Shown: positions 9,312-18,738 of the stretch, in pieces
How positions within the stretch are numbered: position 1 is the stretch's first letter
Layout of the letters: each line of letters opens with the position of its first letter
Assembly (NCBI RefSeq): GCF_022414575.1
Contig: NZ_JADWYQ010000012.1
Location: forward strand, 76,534-140,533
DNA length: 64,000 bases
Reading direction: 5' to 3'
Source: Streptomyces sp. MUM 178J
GTDB lineage: Bacteria; Actinomycetota; Actinomycetes; Streptomycetales; Streptomycetaceae
Made by a program: the position numbers and the translations under genes
The notes under the pieces: generated by a model
What the model was told of the DNA's origin: nothing
Seen by the model: only the letters and a program-made list of their open reading frames with translations
The model's database searches: none

Positions 9312-10184
9312 TCAGCGGAAGACCACTGTGCAGTTCCCGTTCACGAGTACACGGTTCTGGCTGTGCCACTCCACGGCACGGGCGAGTACCTGGGCCTCGA
9401 CGTCGCGGCCGATGGTGACCAGCTCGTCAGGGGCGCGCGAGTGGTCCACGCGCACAACGTCCTGCTCGATGATCGGGCCTTCGTCGAGGTCGGGCGTGAC
9501 GTAGTGCGCCGTGGCCCCGACGAGCTTCACCCCGCGCCGGTGTGCCTGGACGTACGGCCGGGCCCCCTTGAAGCTCGGCAGGAAGGAGTGGTGGATGTTG
9601 ATGGCCCGGCCGTCGAGCTGCTTGCACAGGTCGTCGGAGAGGATCTGCATATAGCGGGCCAGTACCACCAGGTCGATGTTCAGCTCGTCCACGAGCTCCA
9701 GCAGCCGTGCCTCGGCCTCCGCCTTGGTCTCCTTGGTCACCGGGATGTGGTGGAAGGGGATGCCGTAGCTCTGCGCCAGTGCCTCGAATTGGCGGTGGTT
9801 GGAGACGATCGCGGGGATCTCGATGTTGAGCGCGCCTGTGGACTTGCGGAAGAGCAGGTCGTTCAGGCAGTGGCCGAACTTCGACACCATGATCAGTGTG
9901 CGCGTCGGGGTCGAGGCGTCGTGCAGTTGCCAGTTGATCCCGTACGTCTGGCTGACCGGGCCGAAACCAGTGCGCAGGTCCTGCAGCGAGACGCCGGGAT
10001 CCGAGACGTCGAAGTGCATCCGCATGAAGAAGCGGTCCTGCAGTCGGTCGTCGAACTGCCGACTCTCCAGGATGTTGCCGGAGTGGTCCACGAGAAAGCT
10101 GGTCACGGCGTGGACGAGGCCGGCCTGGTCGGGGCACGACAGGGTGAGGACGAACTCGCTGCCGGGCTGCGGTCGAGGAGACAT
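9312..10184 (-). CDS. purU: Formyltetrahydrofolate deformylase
   Basis: 290 residues: an N-terminal ACT-like domain (FVLTLSCPDQAGLVHAVTSF) followed by a formyltransferase-like catalytic domain with the NIHHSFLPSFKGARPY motif and the downstream Asp in VTPDLDEGPII. It hydrolyses 10-formyl-THF to formate plus THF, regenerating free THF. I chose the ATG at 10184 because GGAGG precedes it; an in-frame ATG 57 bases upstream has no ribosome site. With FolD it turns methylene-THF into formate, which explains the nearby fdhD. Divergent from the reductase-glyA-sdaA-fdhD operon. Confidence 0.95.
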   Translation of the reverse strand: MSPRPQPGSEFVLTLSCPDQAGLVHAVTSFLVDHSGNILESRQFDDRLQDRFFMRMHFDVSDPGVSLQDLRTGFGPVSQTYGINWQLHDASTPTRTLIMVSKFGHCLNDLLFRKSTGALNIEIPAIVSNHRQFEALAQSYGIPFHHIPVTKETKAEAEARLLELVDELNIDLVVLARYMQILSDDLCKQLDGRAINIHHSFLPSFKGARPYVQAHRRGVKLVGATAHYVTPDLDEGPIIEQDVVRVDHSRAPDELVTIGRDVEAQVLARAVEWHSQNRVLVNGNCTVVFR

Positions 10185-10207
10185 GCCATCCTCCGTCGTC
10201 ACTGGTG

Positions 10208-10526
10208 CGTATTGCGAAACATAATGAGCGATACGCAACATGCTCCACTGCGGACGACCGGGCGGTCAAGAGGTGATGTGCAGCGGGCCGGCGCGCCTTT
10301 CGGCGGGCTGAGGGGTTCGCTCGACCGGCGACGACGGCTTGGACGTGCTTGCGGCCCTCACTGCGCTTTTGGGGTGAGCCGGCGCCGTGACCGTGGGCGC
10401 CCGGACTCCCCGGTCTGCGAATGTTGCGAATCGCGCAACATCGAGCATCATAAGAAGTTGATATGCGCCGCCTCCCTTGACATCGCCCGCGCCGCGTGGA
10501 AAGCATGTTGCGTATAGCGATTGAAG
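10208..10526. promoter_or_regulatory. IclR-type boxes in the divergent purU/reductase promoter region
   Basis: This stretch lies in the 378-bp gap between purU and the reductase gene and holds no gene. It contains three related boxes. A palindrome with 8-bp arms ATGTTGCG and CGCAACAT and a 5-bp centre spans 10421-10441. GCGATACGCAACAT lies at 10228-10241, upstream of purU. ATGTTGCGTATAGCG lies at 10505-10519, about 45 bp before the reductase start. A weaker half-site ATTGCGAAACAT is at 10211-10222. The shared core is ATGTTGCGnATnGC. The local IclR protein is the natural candidate to bind them. Confidence 0.6.
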
Positions 10527-10562
10527 TTGTGTTATGCGAGACACTCTCCATCTGGAGCCGGC

Positions 10563-11744
10563 ATGAGGAGCATCACCGTCGTCGGAGCGTCGCTGGCAGG
10601 CCTGAGCACGGTCCGCGCGCTGCGCGCAGAGGGCTACGACGGCGAGATCGTCGTCGTGGGGGAGGAGCGCCACACCCCCTACGATCGACCCCCGCTGTCC
10701 AAGGACTTCCTCAAGGGCGACATCGACGCCGACGCGCTCAAGCTGGGCGACGCGGACGAGTACGAGGTCCTGGACGCGCACTGGCTGCTCGGCGAGCGCG
10801 CGGTGCGGCTCGACCCCGTCGCCCGCACCGTCACCCTGGCCTCCGGACGGCATGTGCGCACCGACGGCGTCGTCGTCGCGACCGGCGCCACCCCCCGCAC
10901 CCTCCCCGGCGCGGACGGCCTGGCCGGTGTCCACACCCTGCGCACCCTGGACGACGCCCAGGCCCTGCGTGCCGAACTGCTGGACGGCCTGCCCCGGGTC
11001 GTCGTCATCGGCGCAGGGCCCATCGGCGCCGAGGTGGCGTCCACCGCACACCGGCTCGGCCTGCACGTCACCGTCGTCGAGGCGCTCGACGTACCCCTGG
11101 AGCGCCAGCTCGGGCGCGAGATGGGGCTGGTGTGCTCCTCGCTCCACAGCGATCACGGGGTCCGGCTGCTGTGCGGAACCGGCGCGGCGGAACTCGTCGG
11201 CGAGGGCCGGGTCACGGGCGTACGGCTGGCGGACGGACGCCTGCTGCCCGCCGACATCGTCGTGGTCGGGGTGGGCGTCCGGCCCAACACCGGCTGGCTC
11301 GCCGGCTCCGGGGTGCGGGTGGACGACGGCGTGGTCTGCGACGCCGGCTGCTCGACCGGTGTCCCGGGTGTGGTCGCCGTCGGCGACGTCGCCCGCTGCC
11401 CCAACCCGTTCACCGGACGGCACGCCCGCATCGAGCACTGGAGCAACGCCATCGAGCAGGCGAAGACCGCCGCCCGCACACTGCTGACCGGTGTCTCGGC
11501 CGCCGCCCCGCTCACCGCGCCGTACTTCTGGTCCGACCAGTACCAGGTGCGCATCCAGGTCGCCGGACACGTCGCCCCCGGCGCCGAGCCCGAGGTCGTC
11601 GAGGGAGACATCGACAGCCGCACCTTCACCGCCGTCTACCGGCGCGAGGGCGCCCCCGTCGCCGTCCTCTCCCTCAACCAGCCGAAGTTCTTCAACCGCC
11701 TCCGCCGCACCCTCGCCCCCGCCGCCACGGCCGTCGTGTCATGA
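10563..11744 (+). CDS. FAD-dependent ferredoxin reductase
   Basis: 393 residues with two Rossmann folds: GASLAGLST at the N-terminus for FAD and VVIGAGPIGAEVAS near residue 155 for NAD(P)H. The pattern YDRPPLSKDFL and the VAVGDVARCPNPF stretch are those of rubredoxin/ferredoxin reductases that serve Rieske oxygenases or P450s, and a reductase C-terminal domain follows. The ATG at 10563 has GGAG upstream. It heads the glyA-sdaA-fdhD run, so a likely job is feeding electrons to a betaine- or N-methyl-amino-acid demethylating oxygenase encoded elsewhere; no oxygenase lies in this window. Confidence 0.9.
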   Translation: MRSITVVGASLAGLSTVRALRAEGYDGEIVVVGEERHTPYDRPPLSKDFLKGDIDADALKLGDADEYEVLDAHWLLGERAVRLDPVARTVTLASGRHVRTDGVVVATGATPRTLPGADGLAGVHTLRTLDDAQALRAELLDGLPRVVVIGAGPIGAEVASTAHRLGLHVTVVEALDVPLERQLGREMGLVCSSLHSDHGVRLLCGTGAAELVGEGRVTGVRLADGRLLPADIVVVGVGVRPNTGWLAGSGVRVDDGVVCDAGCSTGVPGVVAVGDVARCPNPFTGRHARIEHWSNAIEQAKTAARTLLTGVSAAAPLTAPYFWSDQYQVRIQVAGHVAPGAEPEVVEGDIDSRTFTAVYRREGAPVAVLSLNQPKFFNRLRRTLAPAATAVVS

Positions 11745-11766
11745 GTTCCGGTGAAGGAGACCGCCG

Positions 11767-13026
11767 ATGACCCTCTTCAACCAGCCCCTGCACGAGCTCG
11801 ACCCCGAGGTCGCCGCCGCGGTCGACGCCGAGTTGGAGCGTCAGCAGTCGACCCTGGAGATGATCGCCTCCGAGAACTTCGCGCCGGTCGCGGTGTTGGA
11901 GGCGCAGGGTTCGGTCCTGACGAACAAGTACGCCGAGGGCTATCCGGGCCGTCGTTACTACGGCGGCTGTGAGCACGTCGACGTCGCCGAGCAGATCGCC
12001 ATCGACCGGATCAAGGAGTTGTTCGGCGCGGAGTACGCCAACGTCCAGCCCCACTCCGGCGCCTCGGCCAATCAGGCCGCCCTGTTCGCCCTCGCCCAGC
12101 CCGGCGACACCATCCTCGGCCTGGACCTGGCCCACGGCGGCCACCTCACCCACGGCATGAAGATCAACTTCTCGGGCAAGCAGTTCAACGTGGTCCCGTA
12201 CCACGTGGACTCCGAGACGGGTCTGGTCGACATGGCGGAGCTGGAGCGTCTCGCCAAGGAGCACCGGCCGAAGGTGATCATCGCCGGGTGGTCGGCGTAC
12301 CCGCGGCAGCTCGACTTCGCGGAGTTCCGGCGGATCGCCGACGAGGTCGGGGCGTACCTGTGGGTCGACATGGCGCACTTCGCAGGGCTGGTCGCGGCGG
12401 GACTGCACCCGAACCCGGTCGAGTACGCGGACGTCGTCACCTCCACCACCCACAAGACCCTGGGCGGGCCTCGCGGCGGCATCATCCTCGCGAAGAAGGA
12501 CTTTGCGAAGAAGCTGAACTCGTCCGTCTTCCCGGGCTTCCAGGGCGGCCCGCTGGAGCATGTGATCGCGGCCAAGGCGGTGTCGTTCAAGGTGGCCGCG
12601 TCGCAGGAGTTCAAGGAGCGCCAGCGCCGTACGGTCGAGGGCGCCAGGATCCTCGCCGAGCGACTGACGGCGGCCGATGCCCGTGAGGCGGGCGTGAATG
12701 TGCTGTCCGGCGGCACGGACGTGCACCTGATCCTGGTCGACCTGCGGCACTCGGAGCTGGACGGCCAGCAGGCCGAGGACCGGCTGCACGAGGTCGGCAT
12801 CACGGTCAACCGGAACGCCGTCCCGGACGACCCGCGCCCGCCGATGGTGACGTCGGGCCTGCGCATCGGCACCCCGGCCCTGGCCACCCGCGGCTTCACG
12901 GCCGAGGACTTCACCGAGGTCGCCGACGTCATCGCCGAGACGCTGAAACCGTCGCACGACGCGGAGGCCCTGAAAGCCCGGGTGAAGGCCCTGGCCGACA
13001 AGCACCCCCTGTACCCCGGCCTGTAA
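11767..13026 (+). CDS. glyA: Serine hydroxymethyltransferase
   Basis: 419 residues of normal length. It interconverts glycine plus methylene-THF and serine using PLP. The PLP lysine lies in [13 protein letters not shown]; the N-terminal [10 protein letters not shown] and the [14 protein letters not shown] block are typical. It begins 22 bp after the reductase stop with GAAGGAG upstream. In this operon it would combine glycine from sarcosine with another one-carbon unit to make serine for the next enzyme, SdaA. Probably a catabolic copy beside a housekeeping glyA elsewhere. Confidence 0.97.
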   Translation: MTLFNQPLHELDPEVAAAVDAELERQQSTLEMIASENFAPVAVLEAQGSVLTNKYAEGYPGRRYYGGCEHVDVAEQIAIDRIKELFGAEYANVQPHSGASANQAALFALAQPGDTILGLDLAHGGHLTHGMKINFSGKQFNVVPYHVDSETGLVDMAELERLAKEHRPKVIIAGWSAYPRQLDFAEFRRIADEVGAYLWVDMAHFAGLVAAGLHPNPVEYADVVTSTTHKTLGGPRGGIILAKKDFAKKLNSSVFPGFQGGPLEHVIAAKAVSFKVAASQEFKERQRRTVEGARILAERLTAADAREAGVNVLSGGTDVHLILVDLRHSELDGQQAEDRLHEVGITVNRNAVPDDPRPPMVTSGLRIGTPALATRGFTAEDFTEVADVIAETLKPSHDAEALKARVKALADKHPLYPGL

Positions 13027-13042
13027 ACCGACACCCTCCCGC

Positions 13043-13074
13043 AGGGGCGTTCCCGCGACCTTCGGCACGCCCCT
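13043..13074 (+). terminator. Hairpin in the glyA-sdaA gap
   Basis: Perfect 8-bp arms AGGGGCGT (13043-13050) and ACGCCCCT (13067-13074) with a 16-base loop, 16 bp after glyA and 10 bp before the sdaA ribosome site. There is no T-tract, so it may be a partial terminator or an mRNA-stability element rather than a full stop. Confidence 0.4.
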
Positions 13075-13094
13075 CCCATCCCATGGAGCATGGC

Positions 13095-14477
<1,383 letters not shown>

Positions 14478-14495
14478 GCAGGGAAGCGACACGGC

Positions 14496-15389
14496 ATGGG
14501 ACGAGTTACCGAGCGCCGGCGCGTGCTGCGGATCCGGGACGGCGCAGTGAGCACCCGCCCGGACACACTGGTTGCGGAGGAGCCGCTGGAGATCCGGCTC
14601 GGCGGCAAGCCGCTAGCGATCACCATGCGGACGCCGGGGGACGACTTCGCGCTCGCCGCCGGATTCCTGGTGAGCGAGGGCGTCGTGGGCCGGGCCGAGG
14701 ACGTGGCGAACATCGTGTACTGCGCGGGCGCGACGCAGGGCGGCTCGAACACGTACAACGTCGTCGACGTGCAACTCGCCCCCGGCGTACCGCTGCCCGA
14801 CATCACGCTCGAACGGAATGTGTACATGACGTCGTCGTGCGGCCTGTGCGGGAAGGCGAGCCTGGACGCCGTACGGACCACCGCACGGTGGCCGATCGCC
14901 GACACGCCCCCGATCCGGGCCACCCCGGAGCTGCTTGCCGCCCTGCCCGACCAACTCCGGGCCGTGCAGCGGGTGTTCGACCGCACCGGTGGTCTGCATG
15001 CCGCCGGGTTGTTCTCGCCCGAGGGCGAGCTGCTGGACCTGCGCGAGGACGTCGGCCGGCACAACGCCGTCGACAAGCTGATCGGCCGAGCGCTGCGGAA
15101 CGGCCGACTGCCGCTGTCCCAGACCATCCTGCTCGTGTCCGGGCGGGCGTCCTTCGAGCTGGCGCAGAAGGCGGTCATGGCGGGCATCCCGCTGCTGGCC
15201 GCGGTCTCGGCGCCGTCCTCCCTCGCCGTGGACCTGGCGGCGGAGAGCGGGCTCACGCTCGTCGGCTTCCTGCGCGGCGGCTCCATGAACGTGTACGCGG
15301 GCGAGCAGCGCATCGACCTGCGCGCCGGGGCCATGGCCGGAGGGCCGCTTTGGACAGGCCACCTCATGAAAGCGCGAGGTCAGGCGTAA
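14496..15389 (+). CDS. fdhD: FdhD sulfurtransferase for formate dehydrogenase maturation
   Basis: 297 residues. FdhD moves sulfur from IscS to the molybdenum bis-MGD cofactor of formate dehydrogenase. The active-site loop with two cysteines (TSSCGLCGKAS) is intact, as are the RTPGDDFALAAGFL and REDVGRHNAVDKLIG blocks. Placed 18 bp after sdaA, it fits a pathway in which PurU releases formate that a formate dehydrogenase (not in this window) oxidises to CO2. Its end overlaps the convergent IclR gene by 10 bases. Confidence 0.94.
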   Translation: MGRVTERRRVLRIRDGAVSTRPDTLVAEEPLEIRLGGKPLAITMRTPGDDFALAAGFLVSEGVVGRAEDVANIVYCAGATQGGSNTYNVVDVQLAPGVPLPDITLERNVYMTSSCGLCGKASLDAVRTTARWPIADTPPIRATPELLAALPDQLRAVQRVFDRTGGLHAAGLFSPEGELLDLREDVGRHNAVDKLIGRALRNGRLPLSQTILLVSGRASFELAQKAVMAGIPLLAAVSAPSSLAVDLAAESGLTLVGFLRGGSMNVYAGEQRIDLRAGAMAGGPLWTGHLMKARGQA

Positions 15390-16243
15390 GTCTCCATGTC
15401 GGTGGCCAGGGCCCGGGTGATGGCACGGGCCACGGCGACCACGGCGGGGATGTGCGCCGCCGGCTGGATGGTCTCGGACGGGGTGACGACCGAGACGGCG
15501 GCGATGGTGGTGTCGTGCCGGTCGAGGATGGGGGCGGCCACCCCGGTCATCTCGGTGTCCCATTGGCGGCGGGAGAAGACCGCGTACCGGTCACGGCGGA
15601 TGGTTGCAAGCTTGGCGCGCAGCGCCTCGCCGGTGGGGTGTGAGTCGTCCTCCTCGGTCGGCCCGTCGCCGGCGAGGAAGTCTTCTTGCACCTCGGTGGG
15701 GGCAAAGGCGAGCAGGGCCAGTCCGGGTGCAGTGGCGTTGAGCGGGAGGTGGCCGCCGACGCGGTACATGATGCGTTTCGCGTTGTGGGCGGACAGCCGC
15801 TCGACCAGGACGCCCGCCAGGCCTTCGCGCACCACCAGCTGGACGTGTTGGCGGGTGGCGTGGTGGAGGTCGTGCAGGTGGGGCAGGGCGGTGGCGCGCA
15901 GGCCGTGGCCGCGTGGGGCGAGGGTGGCCAGCTCCAGCAGGCGTAAGCCGATGGTGTAGTGGCCGGCGTCGGTGCGCTCCAGCGCGCCGTGGTCGACCAG
16001 TTGGCGGGCCAGGCGCAGCGCGGTGGCCTTGGGCAAGCCGGCCCGGGCGGCCAGGGCGGTCAATGACAGCACGCGTGTGTCCGGCCCGAAACTGGCGAGC
16101 AGGCGAAAGGCCCGGTCCAGCAGGGGTTCGCCGCGGGCCGGGCGGTGTCCGCGCACGCGCGAGCTTGCCTGGTTGGTGCCGCTGCTGCCGTTGTGGTCGT
16201 TCACGCTTGGGCTCCGCGGATCGAGCTGGGTGGGTCCACTCAA
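15380..16243 (-). CDS. IclR-family transcriptional regulator
   Basis: 287 residues. The winged-helix part covers roughly residues 38-100 (LLDRAFRLLASF, LPKATALRLARQLVDHG) and is followed by an IclR effector domain (VLVERLSAHNAKRIM, GHLPLNATAPGLALLAF). It is distinct from the IclR at 8.4 kb. The first ~14 residues are weakly supported; a GTG at 16201 is an alternative start. It is convergent with fdhD and divergent from the diaminopropionate cluster, so its target cannot be told by position alone. Confidence 0.88.
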   Translation of the reverse strand: MSGPTQLDPRSPSVNDHNGSSGTNQASSRVRGHRPARGEPLLDRAFRLLASFGPDTRVLSLTALAARAGLPKATALRLARQLVDHGALERTDAGHYTIGLRLLELATLAPRGHGLRATALPHLHDLHHATRQHVQLVVREGLAGVLVERLSAHNAKRIMYRVGGHLPLNATAPGLALLAFAPTEVQEDFLAGDGPTEEDDSHPTGEALRAKLATIRRDRYAVFSRRQWDTEMTGVAAPILDRHDTTIAAVSVVTPSETIQPAAHIPAVVAVARAITRALATDMETYA

Positions 16244-16383
16244 TGAAACCAGGGGTTCCGGGCCGCCGCCGGACCGGCAAGTATCTCCCGGGTCGGCCCT
16301 CCCTCAGGGGCCGGCGCCTCGCTTCTCGGCTTGAGGTTGGGAAGGGCCCATGCCTTTGCCCAGGACGCAGGCGGCGGCACGGC

Positions 16384-16473
16384 CGTGTCGACGCCCTCGC
16401 GGTCGCGCAGTGCAAGCGGATCTTCTCCGAGAAGATCAGCGCGCGGGTCAAGGTACGGCGGGACGAGCACTTT
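16384..16473 (+). pseudogene. Relic of a serine recombinase (resolvase) gene
   Basis: One frame reads RVDALAVAQCKRIFSEKISA followed by RVKVRRDEHF. It resembles the resolvase/invertase N-terminal segment in which a Cys/Gly-rich turn is followed by RIFSEKIS and an acidic tail. There is no start, stop or catalytic serine context, so it is a short decayed piece. It lies in the 287-bp gap upstream of sbnB and suggests a mobile element once sat at the edge of the NRPS cluster. The rest of this gap shows no gene. Confidence 0.45.
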
Positions 16474-16557
16474 CGATCCGTGTGCATTCAGCCTGAAATT
16501 TCGACCAGAAATTGAAAGCAAAGAACTGCGGTGAGTATGCGATTACATGAAGGGGCG

Positions 16558-17601
16558 ATGGAGTATCCTCCGAAACGTCCTGCTGTTCCGACGTTCAGCG
16601 TCATATCCGGAGCCCAGGTCAAGAGGGTACTGGCCGACCGAGAAGATGTGATTGTCGAGCTTATTTCTGCTACGTACCGATTACATCATGCCGGGGAGAC
16701 CGTTAATCCTCCCTCCCATTTTCTCCGCTTCCCCGACCGGCCTGACGCGCGGATCATCGCGCTCCCCGCCGCTGTTGGGGGAGAGGCTGGTGCGGACGGC
16801 ATCAAGTGGATCTCCAGCTTCCCGGGCAATGTTCAACACGGGATTCCGCGTGCCTCCGCCGTGCTGGTGCTCAATGACCCGAAAACCGGATATCCGTACG
16901 CCTGTCTGGAGAGTTCCGTAATCAGCGCGGTGCGTACTGCCGCGTCGGCGGCGCTCGCTGCGGACTGGCTCAGCCGGGACAGGGGCCGTGCTAAGCGCGT
17001 CGGCTTCATTGGAGCGGGATTGATCGCGCGCTACATCCATACTTACCTCGCAGGCACCGGCTGGGAATTCGACAGCGTCGGCATCCACGATGTGTCCGCC
17101 GAGCACGGTGCGGGATTCCGGGATTATCTACAAGGTGCGGGAGGCGCTGGGGAATTCGTTCTCCATGATAGTGCGGAAAGCCTGATCAGGTCCTCTGACC
17201 TGCTGGTGTTCGCGACGGTCGCCGGCTCCCCGTACATCCACCCCTCCGAGTGGTTCTCGCACAACCCACTGGTGCTGAACGTCTCGCTGCGCGACCTGTC
17301 TCCGGAAATCATCCTCGGCTCGGCAAATTTCCTGGATGACATCGAGCACTGCCTCAAGGCGGATACCTCCCCGCATCTGGCCGAACAGCAGACGGGTAAC
17401 CGGGAATTCGTCACCGGTACCCTGGCCGATGTCATGCACGGCGCCGTGCGAGTTCCCGAAAATCGACCGGTGATCTTCTCGCCATTCGGTCTGGGGGTGC
17501 TGGATATCGCGGTCGGTAAGTACGTCTGGGACGAACTGCACAGCTCTGGGGAACTACTCGTCATCGACGAGTTCTTCGCCGAACTGCGGCGCTATGGGTG
17601 A
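16558..17601 (+). CDS. sbnB: SbnB-like dehydrogenase for L-2,3-diaminopropionate synthesis
   Basis: 347 residues from the ATG at 16558, chosen because GAAGGGG precedes it; a GTG at 16531 would add nine residues. It belongs to the ornithine cyclodeaminase fold with the NAD-binding GFIGAGLIARYI near residue 150 and the substrate region DGIKWISSFPGN. SbnB oxidatively cleaves N-(1-amino-1-carboxy-2-ethyl)glutamate to release L-2,3-diaminopropionate and 2-oxoglutarate. The SbnA partner follows 49 bp downstream. GC content at third positions is lower than in the left-hand genes, hinting at a separate origin of the cluster. Confidence 0.88.
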   Translation: MEYPPKRPAVPTFSVISGAQVKRVLADREDVIVELISATYRLHHAGETVNPPSHFLRFPDRPDARIIALPAAVGGEAGADGIKWISSFPGNVQHGIPRASAVLVLNDPKTGYPYACLESSVISAVRTAASAALAADWLSRDRGRAKRVGFIGAGLIARYIHTYLAGTGWEFDSVGIHDVSAEHGAGFRDYLQGAGGAGEFVLHDSAESLIRSSDLLVFATVAGSPYIHPSEWFSHNPLVLNVSLRDLSPEIILGSANFLDDIEHCLKADTSPHLAEQQTGNREFVTGTLADVMHGAVRVPENRPVIFSPFGLGVLDIAVGKYVWDELHSSGELLVIDEFFAELRRYG

Positions 17602-17650
17602 CGAGTGTCACGCGGAACTCAGCTCCATGAGCTGTGAAACGAGGTAAGAT

Positions 17651-18652
17651 ATGCAGATTATCGCCAGGCCGGACGAGTTCAACATCGAGAACCTGTATGT
17701 CGACCTGAGTTCCGTGGTTTCTCAATCCCTCTACCTGAAGTGCGAGGGATTCAACTTTGCCGGCTCCATCAAGTTGAAAACCGCTGTCGAGATGGTGGAC
17801 TCCGCCGAGCGCAGTGGTCTTCTGGCCAAGGATTCCATTATCGTGGAGTCGTCGTCGGGAAATCTTGGCGTGGCACTGGCTATGATAGCGGCAAGTCGCG
17901 GCTACCAGTTCGTGTGTGTGACAGACGTGCGGTGCAACACGGCGACTCGCGAGCTAATGGAAGCTTTCGGAGCTCTGGTGCACACGATTGCCGAACCGCA
18001 TCCTGAGCACGGTTATCTAGGTTCCCGCCTGGAGTATGTGCAGAAGTTGTGCTCCTCCGACAGCCGTAACGTGTGGCTGAACCAATACGCCAACCCGAAC
18101 AACTGGATCGCACACTACCGGCGGACCGCCCCTGCACTGTCGCGGGACTTCTCCGGGCTGGACGTGTTGTTCATCGGAGCGGGCACCACGGGCACCCTGA
18201 TGGGCTGCGCCCAGTACTTTCGGCGGAACCGGCCCGATGTGACCATCGTGGCCGTCGACTCGGCGGGGTCGGTCTCCTTCGGCGGTCCGGGCGGCCCCCG
18301 GATGATCCCGGGGCTGGGGGCAGGCGTACGGCCCCAGTTGCTGGACGAATCCCTGGTGGATGACGTGGTCCTCGTGCCGGAGTACGAGACTGTCCGCACG
18401 TGCCACCAGCTGGCCTCACATGGCTACCTGTTCGGTGGTTCAACCGGCACGGTGGTGACCGGCGCCGTGCAGTGGCTGGCTGAGAACCGTCCGCATCGGA
18501 ACTCCACGGCAGTCGCCATCTCCCCGGATCTCGGGGAACGCTATCTCGACTCGGTCTACGAGCCCGACTGGGTTCAGCGGAACTACGGCCTGGACGTGCG
18601 GTCTCGGACCACGCACGGCAGGCCCCTCACGGCCTCCGGCGCCGTGGAGTGA
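17651..18652 (+). CDS. sbnA: SbnA-like PLP synthase for L-2,3-diaminopropionate synthesis
   Basis: 333 residues of the cysteine-synthase fold. The PLP lysine is in NFAGSIKLKTA, the phosphate-binding glycines in GAGTTGTLMG, and SSSGNLGVALA contacts the substrate. SbnA replaces the phosphate of O-phosphoserine with the amino group of glutamate; SbnB then frees L-2,3-diaminopropionate. In siderophore and peptide antibiotic clusters the pair always signals this building block. GAGGTAAGAT precedes the start. Confidence 0.9.
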   Translation: MQIIARPDEFNIENLYVDLSSVVSQSLYLKCEGFNFAGSIKLKTAVEMVDSAERSGLLAKDSIIVESSSGNLGVALAMIAASRGYQFVCVTDVRCNTATRELMEAFGALVHTIAEPHPEHGYLGSRLEYVQKLCSSDSRNVWLNQYANPNNWIAHYRRTAPALSRDFSGLDVLFIGAGTTGTLMGCAQYFRRNRPDVTIVAVDSAGSVSFGGPGGPRMIPGLGAGVRPQLLDESLVDDVVLVPEYETVRTCHQLASHGYLFGGSTGTVVTGAVQWLAENRPHRNSTAVAISPDLGERYLDSVYEPDWVQRNYGLDVRSRTTHGRPLTASGAVE

Positions 18653-18738
18653 CGGCGTCACAGGGTCCGGCTCCAGAGATTCCCGTTCCGTGGCTGTATG
18701 CCCAGGTTCACCACGCAGACGAGAAAGGCAGACCCGAG

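Noticed and set aside
16419..16437. A perfect 19-bp palindrome upstream of sbnB considered as an operator
   Set aside because: It falls inside the recombinase relic and is explained by the codons for RIFSEKI; function as an operator is unsupported.
18649..18738. GTG start of the A-PCP protein overlapping the sbnA stop
   Set aside because: The extra 30 codons have low third-position GC and no A-domain similarity; the ATG at 18739 is preferred, though coupling cannot be excluded.
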